Counted from the first letter of the stretch, positions 1 to 8,655 are shown. The stretch: DNA of 59,453 nucleotides from Rugamonas violacea (GCF_016461825.1 NZ_JAEMNU010000125.1:24610-84062), one strand, 5' to 3'. Made by a program: numbers and translations. Notes: generated from the sequence alone by a model not told the origin.

Positions 1-30
1 TATGGGTTCCCGCCTACGCGGGAACGACGG
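1..30. repeat. REP-like palindrome, copy 1
   Basis: An 8-bp inverted repeat GTTCCCGC/GCGGGAAC with loop CTAC lies at 6-25, followed by GACGG. The same palindrome recurs at about 4368, 12585, 29038, 29090 (A/T-ended variant), 29360, 42639, 42709 and 42761, always between genes. It is cut by the left edge of the window. Confidence 0.8.
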
Positions 31-71
31 GGCTATTCGATGTGCCCATTAATTACATAGAGAGAATCATC

Positions 72-1697
72 ATGACCATAACAACCATCAATGGTTTCAA
101 CCTGACGGCCGCGCAAGTGGTGGCCGTGGCCCGCGACCGCCACATCGAGGTGGCGTTGGCCGCCTCCTCGCGCGCCGCGCTGAAGGAGAGCCGCGACTAT
201 ATCGAGGCGACCTGGATGCACGACGAGGCGCCGATGATGTACAGCTTTAACACCGGCGTCGGCATGCTGAAGGACACCCGCGTCAAGGTCGAGGACATCG
301 TGCTGTTCCAGACCCAACTGATCAAGGCGCACGCCGCCGGCATGGGCGAGCCGTTCTCGGAGGAGGTCAGCCGCGCCACGATGCTGCTGCGCGCCAACGC
401 CTTCGCCAGCAACTATTCGGCGCCGCGCGTCGAGGTGGTCGACCGCCTGCTGGCCTTCGTCAACGCCGGCATCCACCCGATCATGCCGCAGAAGGGGTCG
501 GTGGGCGCCTCGGGCGACTTGGCGCCGCTGGCCTATCTGGCCGCCGCCATCGCCGGTTTCCCCGAGGCCGAGGTGATGTATGAGGGGCGCCGCATGTCGG
601 CGCCGGAGGCGATCGGCCTGTCCGGCGTCGGCCCGGTGGTGTTCGAGCTGAAGGCCAAGGACGCCTCGGCGCTGATCAACGGCTGCACCGTGTCGCTGGC
701 GGTGGCGCTGCTGGCCGCCGCCGACGCGCGCAATATGCTGTCGGACGCCTGCCTGTCGCTCGGCCTGACCCTGGAGGCGATGCGCGCCGAGATGGCCGCC
801 TTCGATCCGCGCATCCACGCGGCGCGGCCGCACGTGGGCCAGATCAAGACCGCTGCCATCGTGCGCCATCTGTTGGAGGGTTCGACCCGCACCACCCACG
901 CCGCCCGCGCCGTGCAGTTCCCCGAGGAGCTGCGCCGCACCGACATTGCCTACACCGAGCGCATCCAGGACGTGTATTCGCTGCGCTGCGCGCCGCAGGT
1001 CTACGGTCCGGTGTTCGACGCGCTCGACTACATCGACACCATCCTCGACAAGGAAACCAACTCGGCCACCGACAATCCGCTGATCTTCGGCAAGGATGGC
1101 GGCGGCTTCGAGATCATCTCCGGCGGCAATTTCCACGGCCAATATCTGGCCCAGGCGATGGACTTGCTGGCGATGGCCGTGGCCGACCTGGGCAGCATCG
1201 TCGAGCGCCGCGTCGCCCGGCTGATCGACCCGACCCTGTCCTGGGGTTTGCCGCGCAACCTGATGTCGGGCGTGCGCGGCGTCAACACCGGCTATCCGGT
1301 GGTGCAGTGCTCGCTCAGCTCGCTGGTGATGGAGAACCGCACGCTGTGCATGCCGGGCAGCGTGGACAGCATTCCGGCCAAGGGCAACAGCGAGGACCAT
1401 GTGTCGAACTCGACCTGGTGCGCGCGCAAGGCCGCCGTTGTTGTATCGAACACACAATACATTGTCGGCGTAGAAATGTTACTTGCGGCCCAGGCGCTGA
1501 CGATGACGGAATCCTTGCTGCCCGGTTTTGTGCTCGGCAAGGGCACCCAGGCGGCCTACGATTCGGTGCGCGGGCAGATCGCCGCCTGCCTCGACGGCGA
1601 CCGCTGGCTGCACGCCGACATCGAAATGGCGCGCTCCTTCGTGGTCAGCGGCTCGGTGCGCAAGGCGGTCGAGGCGAAGATCGGGAATTTTGTCTAG
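72..1697 (+). CDS. Histidine/aromatic amino-acid ammonia-lyase (HutH-like)
   Basis: A 541-residue protein of the MIO-dependent aromatic amino-acid lyase family, which removes ammonia from histidine, tyrosine or phenylalanine to give an unsaturated acid. The MIO-forming Ala-Ser-Gly is at 146-148 (GSVGASGDLAPL). The catalytic-loop Tyr is Y57 in YSFNTGVG, where typical HutH has YGxNTGFG. H87 in LIKAHAAG matches the histidine-selecting His of HutH, but the preceding Ser is Ala. The NSEDHVS segment keeps the Glu that HutH uses for histidine, with Ser replacing the usual Gln. RIQDVYSLRC and TDNPL are conserved. An in-frame GTG at 42 exists, but the ATG at 72 follows AGAGAG. No urocanase or other hut gene is nearby; the next genes are a purine-type permease and a Tsx-type channel. 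Family certain; substrate uncertain, histidine most likely. Confidence 0.9.
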   Translation: MTITTINGFNLTAAQVVAVARDRHIEVALAASSRAALKESRDYIEATWMHDEAPMMYSFNTGVGMLKDTRVKVEDIVLFQTQLIKAHAAGMGEPFSEEVSRATMLLRANAFASNYSAPRVEVVDRLLAFVNAGIHPIMPQKGSVGASGDLAPLAYLAAAIAGFPEAEVMYEGRRMSAPEAIGLSGVGPVVFELKAKDASALINGCTVSLAVALLAAADARNMLSDACLSLGLTLEAMRAEMAAFDPRIHAARPHVGQIKTAAIVRHLLEGSTRTTHAARAVQFPEELRRTDIAYTERIQDVYSLRCAPQVYGPVFDALDYIDTILDKETNSATDNPLIFGKDGGGFEIISGGNFHGQYLAQAMDLLAMAVADLGSIVERRVARLIDPTLSWGLPRNLMSGVRGVNTGYPVVQCSLSSLVMENRTLCMPGSVDSIPAKGNSEDHVSNSTWCARKAAVVVSNTQYIVGVEMLLAAQALTMTESLLPGFVLGKGTQAAYDSVRGQIAACLDGDRWLHADIEMARSFVVSGSVRKAVEAKIGNFV

Positions 1698-1730
1698 CTT
1701 GGCTTGGACCATCGAATAGGAGGGCAGAAA

Positions 1731-1762
1731 GGGGCAAAACGGCAGGATCTGCGCTTTGCCCC
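1731..1762 (+). terminator. Structured hairpin after the ammonia-lyase gene
   Basis: GGGGCAAA at 1731-1738 pairs with TTTGCCCC at 1755-1762, and a nested GCAG-GAT-CTGC lies inside. It is 34 bases beyond the ammonia-lyase stop. No T-run follows, so it may be an attenuating or protective stem rather than a strong intrinsic terminator. Confidence 0.4.
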
Positions 1763-1922
1763 GTCCGATATAGGAATTCACAGATAGCAAGTATCCACCG
1801 CGCCGGACATGGCGAAGAGGGTGCTGGGATAAGGTCACACACTGGTCGGCCGCTGGTTGTTCCCCTGTTTAATCAGCGCATGACATATGAGAAGTATAAA
1901 AAAGAGAACAAGGAGACGCAAA

Positions 1923-3224
1923 ATGTTGTTACTAGAAAAGTTTTTCAAGTTGAAAGAGAATGGGACGGATGTGCGCACCGAGCTGGTCGCCGGCCTGACC
2001 ACCTTCCTGACGATGGCCTATATCATCTTCGTCAACCCCTCCATCCTGGGTGACGCCGGCATGCCCAAGGGCGCCGTGTTCGTCGCCACCTGCATCGCGG
2101 CGGCGCTCGGCTGTCTGATCATGGGCCTGTACGCCAATTACCCGATCGCGCTGGCGCCGGGCATGGGCTTGAACGCCTACTTCGCCTACGTGGTGGTGAA
2201 GGGCATGGGCATGCCGTGGGAGATGGCGCTGGGCGCGGTCTTTATTTCCGGCTGCCTGTTCCTGTTCGTCAGCGTGTTCAAGCTGCGCGAGATCATCGTC
2301 AACGGCATTCCGCATTCGATACGCACCGCCATCACCGTCGGCATCGGCTTGTTCCTCGGTTTGATTTCGCTGAAGAGCGCCGGTATTGTCGTGGCCAATC
2401 CGTCCACCTTGGTCTCGGTGGGCGACCTGCACAAGGCGCCGCCGCTGTTGGCCATCGTCGGTTTCTTCGTCATCGTCGCGCTGGACCGTCTGGCGGTCAA
2501 GGGGGCGATTCTGATCGGCATCCTGGCGGTGACGGTGCTCAGTTTCTTCGTCGGCGGCAACCACTTCGACGGTCTGGTGGCGGCGCCGCCGTCGCTGGCG
2601 CCGACGCTGTTCAAGCTCGACATCATGGGCGCGTTGTCGGTCGGCCTGCTGAACGTGGTGCTGGTGTTCTTCCTGGTGGAATTGTTCGACGCCACCGGCA
2701 CCTTGATGGGCGTGGCCAACCGCGCCGGCCTGCTGGTCAACGGCAAGATGGAACGCCTCAACAAGGCCTTGATGGCCGACAGCTGCGCCATCGCCGCCGG
2801 CTCGCTGCTGGGCACCTCCAGCACCACCGCCTACATCGAAAGCGCCGCCGGCGTGCAAGCGGGCGGCCGCACCGGCCTGACCGCCGTCGCCGTCGCCGTG
2901 CTGTTCCTGGCCTGCCTGTTCATTTCGCCGCTGGCCGCCGTGGTGCCGTCGTACGCGACCGCGCCGGCGCTGCTGTACGTGTCTTGCCTGATGTTGCGTG
3001 AACTGGTCGAGATCGACTGGTCCGACACCACCGAAAGCGTGCCGGCCGCGATTGCCGCGCTGACCATGCCGTTCACCTATTCGATCGCCCTGGGCGTGGC
3101 TTTCGGCTTCATCTCCTACGCGGTGTTGAAGCTGTTGACCGGCCGGGTGCGCGAAGTGCGCCCTGTCATTTGGGCGATCGCCTGCGTGTTCACGTTCAAG
3201 TTCGTCTACCTCGGCGCGGGTTGA
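1923..3224 (+). CDS. NCS2-family purine permease (AzgA/GhxP-like)
   Basis: A 433-residue inner-membrane permease of the NCS2 (nucleobase-cation symport-2) group, AzgA-like branch, which imports adenine, guanine or hypoxanthine with protons. Evidence is the early FFKLKENGTDVRTE segment, LTTFLTMAYIIFVNP, the APGMGLNAYFAY motif, about a dozen hydrophobic helices, and LVELFDATGTLMGV, followed by GTSSTTAYIESAAGV. The ATG at 1923 is preceded by AAGGAGACGCAAA, a good ribosome site; an upstream in-frame ATG at 1887 lacks one. A close paralogue lies at 9096-10394 on the other strand, and the two genes share the leader bases GGAGACGCA. The neighbours (ammonia-lyase, Tsx-type channel) suggest an uptake locus for a nitrogenous ring compound. 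The substrate cannot be read from sequence. Confidence 0.93.
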   Translation: MLLLEKFFKLKENGTDVRTELVAGLTTFLTMAYIIFVNPSILGDAGMPKGAVFVATCIAAALGCLIMGLYANYPIALAPGMGLNAYFAYVVVKGMGMPWEMALGAVFISGCLFLFVSVFKLREIIVNGIPHSIRTAITVGIGLFLGLISLKSAGIVVANPSTLVSVGDLHKAPPLLAIVGFFVIVALDRLAVKGAILIGILAVTVLSFFVGGNHFDGLVAAPPSLAPTLFKLDIMGALSVGLLNVVLVFFLVELFDATGTLMGVANRAGLLVNGKMERLNKALMADSCAIAAGSLLGTSSTTAYIESAAGVQAGGRTGLTAVAVAVLFLACLFISPLAAVVPSYATAPALLYVSCLMLRELVEIDWSDTTESVPAAIAALTMPFTYSIALGVAFGFISYAVLKLLTGRVREVRPVIWAIACVFTFKFVYLGAG

Positions 3225-3344
3225 GCCGGATCTCATCTGACTCTTACCTGCGTCTCATCTGAGTCCATTTTATCTTTGACCGGCGGCGCCACGGCGCTTG
3301 CCGCGCTGCCGGTCGCCCTGTCAATTCATCTGGAATACATAAAA

Positions 3345-4214
3345 ATGTTTAACACCACCAATAAATACCTGCCACAACTGTTGTGCATCGCCTGCGTCAG
3401 CCTGGCCGGCACGGTCCACGCCGCCGACTGGAGCGACACCTCGATCAGCTATCGCACCGGCAACGATTACCGCGAGCCGTTCAACCCACAGGATATTTCC
3501 AAGCACATCTTCGCGCTGACCCATGTCAGCGGTTACAAGTACGGAAGCAACTATTTCAACGCCGACTTCCTGATTTCGGATAAGAACGATCCGGCTTCGC
3601 TGAACCAGACCGGCGGCGCGCAGGAAGCCTACATCCTCTATCGCAACACCTTCGACCTGGGCAAGATCACCGGCAAGCCCATCAAGTTTGGCCCGGTCAA
3701 CGGCGTCGGCATCACCGCCGGCTTCGACGTCAACACCAAGAACGACGTCGGCTACAACTCGCGCAAGCGCATGCTGGTGCTGGGACCGACCTTGATGTGG
3801 GAGGTGCCGGGCCATCTGAACACCAGCCTGCTGCTGGTCAACGAGAGCAACGCACCGAGCGGCGCCTTCGCGCCGATCTCCGGCGTGACCGGCCGCTACA
3901 CCTACAAGACGCACGCGATGCTGGCGGCCGACTGGGCGATTCCGCTCGGCACGCTGGTGGCTTTCGAGGGCTTCGCCAACTTCATCGGCGCCAAGGGCAA
4001 GGACGAGGTCGGCCGCGACACCGGCGCGGAAACCAATATCGACATGCAGTTGATGGTCGACGTGGGGGCCTTGGCGGGCAGCGCCAAGAACACTTTCCGC
4101 GTCGGCGTCGAGTACCAGTACTGGCGCAACAAGTTCGGCAATACCTCGGCGATTACCGGCGGCCAGGGCCATGTCGCCAAGACGCCGATGCTGCGCGCCG
4201 AGTACCACTTCTAA
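3345..4214 (+). CDS. Tsx-type nucleoside-specific outer-membrane channel
   Basis: A 289-residue outer-membrane beta-barrel. A signal peptide (KYLPQLLCIACVSLAG) ends at VHA before ADWSDTS. The mature part starts with SDTSISYRTGNDYREPFNP, typical of the Channel_Tsx family, and the chain ends in an aromatic residue (LRAEYHF), as barrel proteins do. Tsx channels let nucleosides and some related compounds cross the outer membrane. It lies 120 bases after the NCS2 permease on the same strand and is plausibly cotranscribed, giving an outer plus inner membrane route for purines. The ATG at 3345 was chosen because the signal peptide begins there; the reading frame extends upstream to 3276 without adding a plausible leader. 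Family good; exact substrate inferred. Confidence 0.82.
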   Translation: MFNTTNKYLPQLLCIACVSLAGTVHAADWSDTSISYRTGNDYREPFNPQDISKHIFALTHVSGYKYGSNYFNADFLISDKNDPASLNQTGGAQEAYILYRNTFDLGKITGKPIKFGPVNGVGITAGFDVNTKNDVGYNSRKRMLVLGPTLMWEVPGHLNTSLLLVNESNAPSGAFAPISGVTGRYTYKTHAMLAADWAIPLGTLVAFEGFANFIGAKGKDEVGRDTGAETNIDMQLMVDVGALAGSAKNTFRVGVEYQYWRNKFGNTSAITGGQGHVAKTPMLRAEYHF

Positions 4215-4300
4215 GCGCAGCGCTAAAATCCGTCGCTCCGCAAGGGCAGACCGCCTGCGCAAGTGGGAATCCATGTTGTGCTAGGCAGCATGCGGCGTAA

Positions 4301-4391
4301 GGGGGAACTCATGCGGGGCATGGGGGGAACTCATGCGGGGCATGGGGGGAACTCATGCGGGGCATGGGTTCCCGCCTGCGCGGGAACGACG
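4301..4391. repeat. Three 22-bp tandem repeats joined to a REP-like palindrome
   Basis: A 22-bp unit built on GGAACTCATGCGGGGCAT occurs three times head to tail (4301-4322, 4323-4344, 4345-4366) and runs straight into GTTCCCGCCTGCGCGGGAAC at 4368-4387. A shorter version of the same unit precedes the palindrome at 42601-42638. The array sits between the converging ends of the Tsx-type gene and the DUF4386 gene. Confidence 0.85.
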
Positions 4392-4394
4392 ATG

Positions 4395-5162
4395 CTAGGC
4401 GGGCAATGCTGCGGCTGCTGGCGTTGACGTCGACGTCGACGAACTGCCGTGCGCCCCTGCTTCGACCTTGATGCCACGGACCAGCAAGTAGAGTCCGCTG
4501 ACGATCTCGCTGACAAACATCGGTGCAAAGCCGAACTGGGTCAGCGCCGCATGTTCCGGTAGGATAAAGTTCGTCAGGCTGACGAGCACCACCAGAACCG
4601 ATGCGGCAATACCGATGACGGCCTGCACCTTCGGCAAATAGGCCGATTTCAGAAACAGGCTGAAGAACAAAATCGAGCCGCAGCCGAAGAACAGGGTCGA
4701 GCTATTGAAACCGACGAAATGGCTGTGGCGCGCCAACGTCAGCAGTGTCTGCCACTGTTCAGTGCCGCCGGCAGCTAGGCCTCCGCCGGTGCCGATGTAG
4801 GTGGTGTAAATGCGCAGCTGTTCGAAGCTGAAGATGAGGATGATCGCGCCGATAAAAGTTTCGCCGAGCCGGAACAGCAGGGCCAAATTGGCGAGGCGCT
4901 CGTTGACCGGTTTCAGGGCGACATACAGGGCATAGGCCAGCACGGTCGTGCACAGCGGCGTCAACACCTGCAGGGTCAGCGCGAACCGGTACAGATGTTC
5001 CGACGCGGCGGCGTGGCGCGCGGCGGCGGCAAAATCGCCATTGCCGACGATGCCGGAAATGATAAATTCGCCACTCATGTACATGACGATCAGCAGCAAA
5101 TAGACGAAACCGGCGATGCGGGCGTAGTAAATCTGTGTCGTTTGATCCGAGGTATTTTGCAT
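4395..5162 (-). CDS. DUF4386 family integral membrane protein
   Basis: A 255-residue protein with six to seven predicted membrane helices, for example IAGFVYLLLIVMYMSGEF, NLALLFRLGETFIGAIIL and VIGIAASVLVVLVSLTNFIL. Layout and motifs (an ARIAGxxYL start, RLGETFIG in the middle, PEHAALTQFGFAPMFVSEI near the end) fit DUF4386, a family of unknown biochemical role. The last 17 residues are a low-complexity tail (Ser/Thr/Pro/Ala) encoded by a run of GACGTC repeats next to the palindromic repeat, so the C-terminus may have been extended by repeat insertion. The gene diverges from the AraC regulator at 5306 across a 143-base AT-rich gap, so that regulator may control it. No function is proposed. Confidence 0.75.
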   Translation of the reverse strand: MQNTSDQTTQIYYARIAGFVYLLLIVMYMSGEFIISGIVGNGDFAAAARHAAASEHLYRFALTLQVLTPLCTTVLAYALYVALKPVNERLANLALLFRLGETFIGAIILIFSFEQLRIYTTYIGTGGGLAAGGTEQWQTLLTLARHSHFVGFNSSTLFFGCGSILFFSLFLKSAYLPKVQAVIGIAASVLVVLVSLTNFILPEHAALTQFGFAPMFVSEIVSGLYLLVRGIKVEAGAHGSSSTSTSTPAAAALPA

Positions 5163-5305
5163 CGTGCGCCTTTTCTTTCCGTGACTAAAAAAATATAGTA
5201 TTGTTGCAAGCCTGAAAACCTAGCAAGACTATCCGGAAGGCACGCGAAAGAACATGACTCCACGCATCAATGACATGATCCCAGGTTGCATCGTGCCCCG
5301 CAGCG

Positions 5306-6340
5306 ATGGCTGAGTTGACGGTTGCGGCCGGCGTCGCGCGCGGCTTGATGGAGGTGGCGGTATCCAGGGGCGCCAACCGTGACGCGCTGGCACAGCGCGC
5401 GGCGATCGATGTGAGCGTCCTCGACGACCAGGACAAGCGGGTGCCGTTTGCCAGTTATGTGGCACTTATGCGGGCGGGCAAGGAATTGTGCAACGATCCC
5501 GCGCTGGCGCTGCATTACGCCGAGGAGATCGACCTGTCCGAGGTGTCCATCGTCGGACTGCTCGGCCACGCCTCGGCGACCATGCTCGACGCCTTCGCGC
5601 AACTCAATCGGTATGGGCAACTGGTGGTCGAGGTCGAGGTTGAAGGCGTCGCCGTTGCCGACCGGTTTCAGCTGCTGCCAAGCAAGGGGGAGCTGTGGCT
5701 TGTCGATAATCGCAAACGGCCCAACGATTGTCCCGAGTTGACCGAAGCGACTTTCGCCCGCATGGTGTGCGGCACGCGCCGCTTCGGCGATACGCCGTTT
5801 GTCAAGGCGCTGCACGTCACGCATGCCGATCCCGGTTATCGCGCCGAGTACGAGCGGATTTTTCGCGCGCCGGTGGTGTTCGGCAGCGACAGGAACGCGA
5901 TGCTGATCGATGCGGCGTGGCTGAGCCATCGCATCGCGCTGGTGCCGCGCTATGTGTTCGGTATTTTGAGCGAGCACGCGCAGACTTTGCTGAAGAAGCT
6001 GGAGAATTCGAAATCGACGCGTGGCCGCGTCGAGTGCATATTGATGCCGGTGCTGCATACCGGCAGCGCCAGCATGGACTTGGTCGCCGGCCAGATGGGG
6101 CTGAGTCGCCAGACTTTGTTTCGCAAGTTGAAAGCCGAGGAGACCACCTTCGAGAAGGTTTTGGACGAGTTGCGTCATGCGCTGGCGCAGCATTACCTGA
6201 GCGGGAAGAAGGTCTCGGTCAACGAGACGACCTATCTGGTCGGTTTTTCCGATCCGGCGGCTTTTTCGCGGGCGTTCAAACGCTGGACCGGATTCAGCCC
6301 GCGCGACGCGCGGCAAGCCTTTAATTCCGCCACGGACTAG
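5306..6340 (+). CDS. AraC-family transcriptional regulator (Arabinose_bd N-domain)
   Basis: A 344-residue regulator. Residues 1 to about 215 resemble the AraC-binding-like ligand domain of the OruR/ArgR-like group, with the conserved block EEIDLSEVSIVGLLGHASAT and the FRAPVVFGSDRNAM stretch. Residues about 230-340 are the DNA-binding AraC domain: MGLSRQTLFRKLKAEETTF is the first helix-turn-helix and YLVGFSDPAAFSRAFKRWTG the second, which is the family signature. It starts at ATG 5306, divergent from the DUF4386 membrane gene 143 bases away, its most likely target by position. It converges with the PstS-like gene, leaving 10 bases between stops. The effector is unknown. Confidence 0.88.
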   Translation: MAELTVAAGVARGLMEVAVSRGANRDALAQRAAIDVSVLDDQDKRVPFASYVALMRAGKELCNDPALALHYAEEIDLSEVSIVGLLGHASATMLDAFAQLNRYGQLVVEVEVEGVAVADRFQLLPSKGELWLVDNRKRPNDCPELTEATFARMVCGTRRFGDTPFVKALHVTHADPGYRAEYERIFRAPVVFGSDRNAMLIDAAWLSHRIALVPRYVFGILSEHAQTLLKKLENSKSTRGRVECILMPVLHTGSASMDLVAGQMGLSRQTLFRKLKAEETTFEKVLDELRHALAQHYLSGKKVSVNETTYLVGFSDPAAFSRAFKRWTGFSPRDARQAFNSATD

Positions 6341-6350
6341 ATAGTGTGCG

Positions 6351-6764
6351 TCAGGGGATGACCAGGATGGTCTTGACGCTGTCGTCCACCGCCGACTTCT
6401 CGATGTAGCCGATGGCGTTGACGTCGGCCGCGATGGCCTTCTTGACCTCGGCGCTGGAGTGCATCTCGGCCGGCGCCACGCCCTTGCCGGTGAAGACGAT
6501 CTTGGCCCAGGCCGCCTTGACCTGGGAGATGTCCTTGCCGGAAAGCTTCTGGTAGAACTCGGCGCGGATCGGCGATTTTTCCGCCTGGTCGAGCGGCACG
6601 AACATGCTCGATTTGCCGAGGAAGAACTGGGACGCCTGCTCGGAGAACATGCGGGTGGCCGGGTTTTTCGGATTGACGACGACGGCGATCTCGATCGCCA
6701 GCGCCGGTGCGCCGGCACACATCAGGGTAAGGCCGAGCAAGCCGGTGCGGAAGGCGTTGTGCAT
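6351..6764 (-). CDS. Small PstS-like periplasmic substrate-binding protein
   Basis: A 137-residue exported protein. The signal peptide MHNAFRTGLLGLTLMCAGAPALA is followed by a single substrate-binding-like domain: VVVNPKNPATRMFSEQASQFFLGKS, SPIRAEFYQKLSGKDISQVKAAWAKIVFTG, then VNAIGYIEKSAVDD near the end. The NAIGYI segment resembles the NGIGYV loop of phosphate-binding PstS proteins, but the chain is about half the length of a full PstS, so it is a truncated-type PBP-like protein. It lies 86 bases downstream of a porin-like gene on the same strand, an arrangement suggesting cotranscription and a shared envelope role, perhaps oxyanion capture. No permease or ATPase gene is adjacent. Confidence 0.72.
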   Translation of the reverse strand: MHNAFRTGLLGLTLMCAGAPALAIEIAVVVNPKNPATRMFSEQASQFFLGKSSMFVPLDQAEKSPIRAEFYQKLSGKDISQVKAAWAKIVFTGKGVAPAEMHSSAEVKKAIAADVNAIGYIEKSAVDDSVKTILVIP

Positions 6765-6850
6765 GGTGTTCTCGCTAAGAATCACGGCCGCCGGCTTGCG
6801 CTGCGGCCCTGCCGATCGGATGGTCGCCGGCCGCAGCCGGCTCGGGCGCT

Positions 6851-8023
6851 TCAGAACACCGTCTGCCAGGACGCCGAAATTAGGTCGGCGTTGCCGGTGA
6901 ACAGCCACTTCGATTCGTCCTTGATGCGGTCGTACTGCACCTTGAAGGCTTGCGAGGAGGTGAAGTCCCAGCGGTAGCTGAGCGACTTGGTGCTGTGTTT
7001 TTCGGTGGCGGTGGGCCAGTAGGCGGCCCGTTCGCGGAATTGCGACCAGGACAACATGACCGTGTGCGCGCCCCATTTGCGGCCGCCCGAATAGGACTGG
7101 GCGGTGTAGGTGTTCTTGACCGAGGGGCGGTCGATATAGTTGAGCTCGCTGCGCAGTATCCAGTCCTTGTAGTCGACATTGAGCGACAGGCCGTAGAAGG
7201 ATTGGCCGACGTCGTTGACGAAGTCGCCGTTGGCGCCGGTCATCACCAAGGAGCGCACGCCGTTGACGACAGCGAAGCGCTCGACCACCGTGTGCATGTA
7301 GACGCCGCGCGCGGTGACGATGTCGTTGCTGACGTCGAGATAGCCGCCAATCATCTTTTTCCAATGCTCGTCGATCTGGGTCGAATAGTAGATGCTGCCG
7401 AGCAAGGTATTGTCCTTGGTCTTGCGGTGGCCTACCCACACGTTGCCGTTGATGTTCCAGTCGCCCACCGAGCCGGAATACAGGACGTTGGCGCCATCGT
7501 AGGAATAGATTTGCCAGGCATATAAATCCTGCGAGGGGCGTACCCAGGGATAGGCGTAGCCGACGTACATATAATCGGAATAGTAATATAGCGGCAGCCG
7601 CTTGCGGCCGAATTGCACGGTCCAGGCATCGTCGATTTTATAACTGCCATACGCCCAATCGGCATTGACCGAACTATCGGCGCCGCGCGCGACCAATTGC
7701 ACGGTGGCCGACATTTGTGGCGTGAATTTGAAATTGCCTTGGACACCGGCCAGAGATTCGGGCGCCAGATCGGTCTTGTGATATTCGTAGACGCCGGCGT
7801 ATTCGTAATTGCTGACGAAGCAGGGACACTGATAGCTGACACCGGGTTTGGCGCTCAAGGTGTAGGGCGTGGGGCCGCTTTGGCCATTGGTCGGATCGCC
7901 ACTGAGCACGCGGCCGGCGGTGACTTGGGCGAAGCCGCTGAAACTGCTGTCGACGGCGTGGGCGGAGGTGGCCAGCGTGCCGAATATCGTAATAATCGCC
8001 AAATAGAGTTGATTTAAACGCAT
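6851..8023 (-). CDS. Outer-membrane porin-like beta-barrel protein
   Basis: A 390-residue protein with a signal peptide (MRLNQLYLAIITIFGTLATSAHA) and alternating hydrophobic/polar strands throughout, ending in SWQTVF with the terminal Phe expected of outer-membrane barrels. A central part (WTVQFGRKRLPLYYYSDY) resembles porins whose strands carry an FGRxRLP turn. The ATG at 8023 is preceded by AAAGGATCGGGCC, a good ribosome site. Its downstream partner is the small PstS-like protein. Upstream is an unusually AT-rich gap and then an Lrp/AsnC gene on the same strand. Substrate not recognisable. Confidence 0.78.
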   Translation of the reverse strand: MRLNQLYLAIITIFGTLATSAHAVDSSFSGFAQVTAGRVLSGDPTNGQSGPTPYTLSAKPGVSYQCPCFVSNYEYAGVYEYHKTDLAPESLAGVQGNFKFTPQMSATVQLVARGADSSVNADWAYGSYKIDDAWTVQFGRKRLPLYYYSDYMYVGYAYPWVRPSQDLYAWQIYSYDGANVLYSGSVGDWNINGNVWVGHRKTKDNTLLGSIYYSTQIDEHWKKMIGGYLDVSNDIVTARGVYMHTVVERFAVVNGVRSLVMTGANGDFVNDVGQSFYGLSLNVDYKDWILRSELNYIDRPSVKNTYTAQSYSGGRKWGAHTVMLSWSQFRERAAYWPTATEKHSTKSLSYRWDFTSSQAFKVQYDRIKDESKWLFTGNADLISASWQTVF

Positions 8024-8184
8024 GGCCCGATCCTTTTATTATTTGGAATGGTGGAATTCCCTGTTGAAGAATTTACTATTCAAAAATGAAAAAATCAAGC
8101 TGGCGAAGTTTATATGTCTTTTTTATGGGAAAATTTCAAACCACCATTATTTATTTCAATTTTATAATGTTGGTATTTATAAAA
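8024..8184. other. AT-rich intergenic segment
   Basis: About 160 bases, clearly AT-rich against a GC-rich background, between the Lrp/AsnC gene and the porin gene. It holds A/T runs such as GTTTATATGTC and TTTATAATG and should carry the porin promoter. AT-rich DNA of this kind often attracts H-NS/MvaT-type silencers or leucine-responsive regulators; that is inference. Confidence 0.5.
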
Positions 8185-8655
8185 TCAAGGTTCCACTGAA
8201 TGGCTGCGTTTTAAACAGCGCAGAACGAAGGTCGAGCGGCTGTGGCGCAGGCCGGGCAAACGGTATAGTTTGCGGCGCAGGAATTCCTCGTAGCCGGCGG
8301 TGCCGGCCACCGCCACCTTGATCAGATAGTCGTATTCGCCGGTCAGCAGATAGGCCTCCATCACCTCCGGCAGGTCGGCCAGCGCCTGGCCGAATTTTTC
8401 GAAGATCTCGTCGTCGTGGCGGTCCAGTGTGACCTCGATGATGACGGTGTCCGGGAAGCCCAGCGCCTTCTGGCTGAGCAGGGCGGCATAGCCTTCGATC
8501 ACGCCGCGCTCCTCCAACGCACGCACGCGGTTCCAGCAGGGCGTGGTGGATAGGCCGACCTTTTCCGCCAGCTTGGTGTTGCTCAGGCGGCCGTCAAGGC
8601 GCAGCTCGCGCAGGATGCGCCGGTCAATTTCGTCGAGTTGGGCTTGATGATCCAT
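8185..8655 (-). CDS. Lrp/AsnC-family transcriptional regulator
   Basis: A 156-residue regulator of the leucine-responsive/AsnC family. Residues 6-65 form the winged helix-turn-helix (LDEIDRRILRELRLDGRLSN, then LAEKVGLSTTPCWNRVRALE). Residues about 70-145 are the RAM/ACT-like ligand domain, with VMEAYLLTGEYDYLIKV, the strand that binds amino acids in this family. Length is normal. The ATG at 8655 is only weakly supported by an AAAGACCC upstream. It is divergent from the small gene at 8782, sharing a 126-base region, and lies upstream of the porin on the same strand; either could be a target. The ligand is not predictable. Confidence 0.9.
   Translation of the reverse strand: MDHQAQLDEIDRRILRELRLDGRLSNTKLAEKVGLSTTPCWNRVRALEERGVIEGYAALLSQKALGFPDTVIIEVTLDRHDDEIFEKFGQALADLPEVMEAYLLTGEYDYLIKVAVAGTAGYEEFLRRKLYRLPGLRHSRSTFVLRCLKRSHSVEP

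Noticed and set aside
42..71. GTG 42 as start of the ammonia-lyase
   Set aside because: ATG 72 has the better ribosome site, and the extra ten residues lie outside the family's usual N-terminus.
1698..1922. Purine riboswitch ahead of the NCS2 permease
   Set aside because: No three-way-junction consensus of the purine aptamer could be recognised; only a hairpin near the lyase stop.
4301..4391. Possible CRISPR array
   Set aside because: The units are directly adjacent without unique spacers and no cas gene is present.
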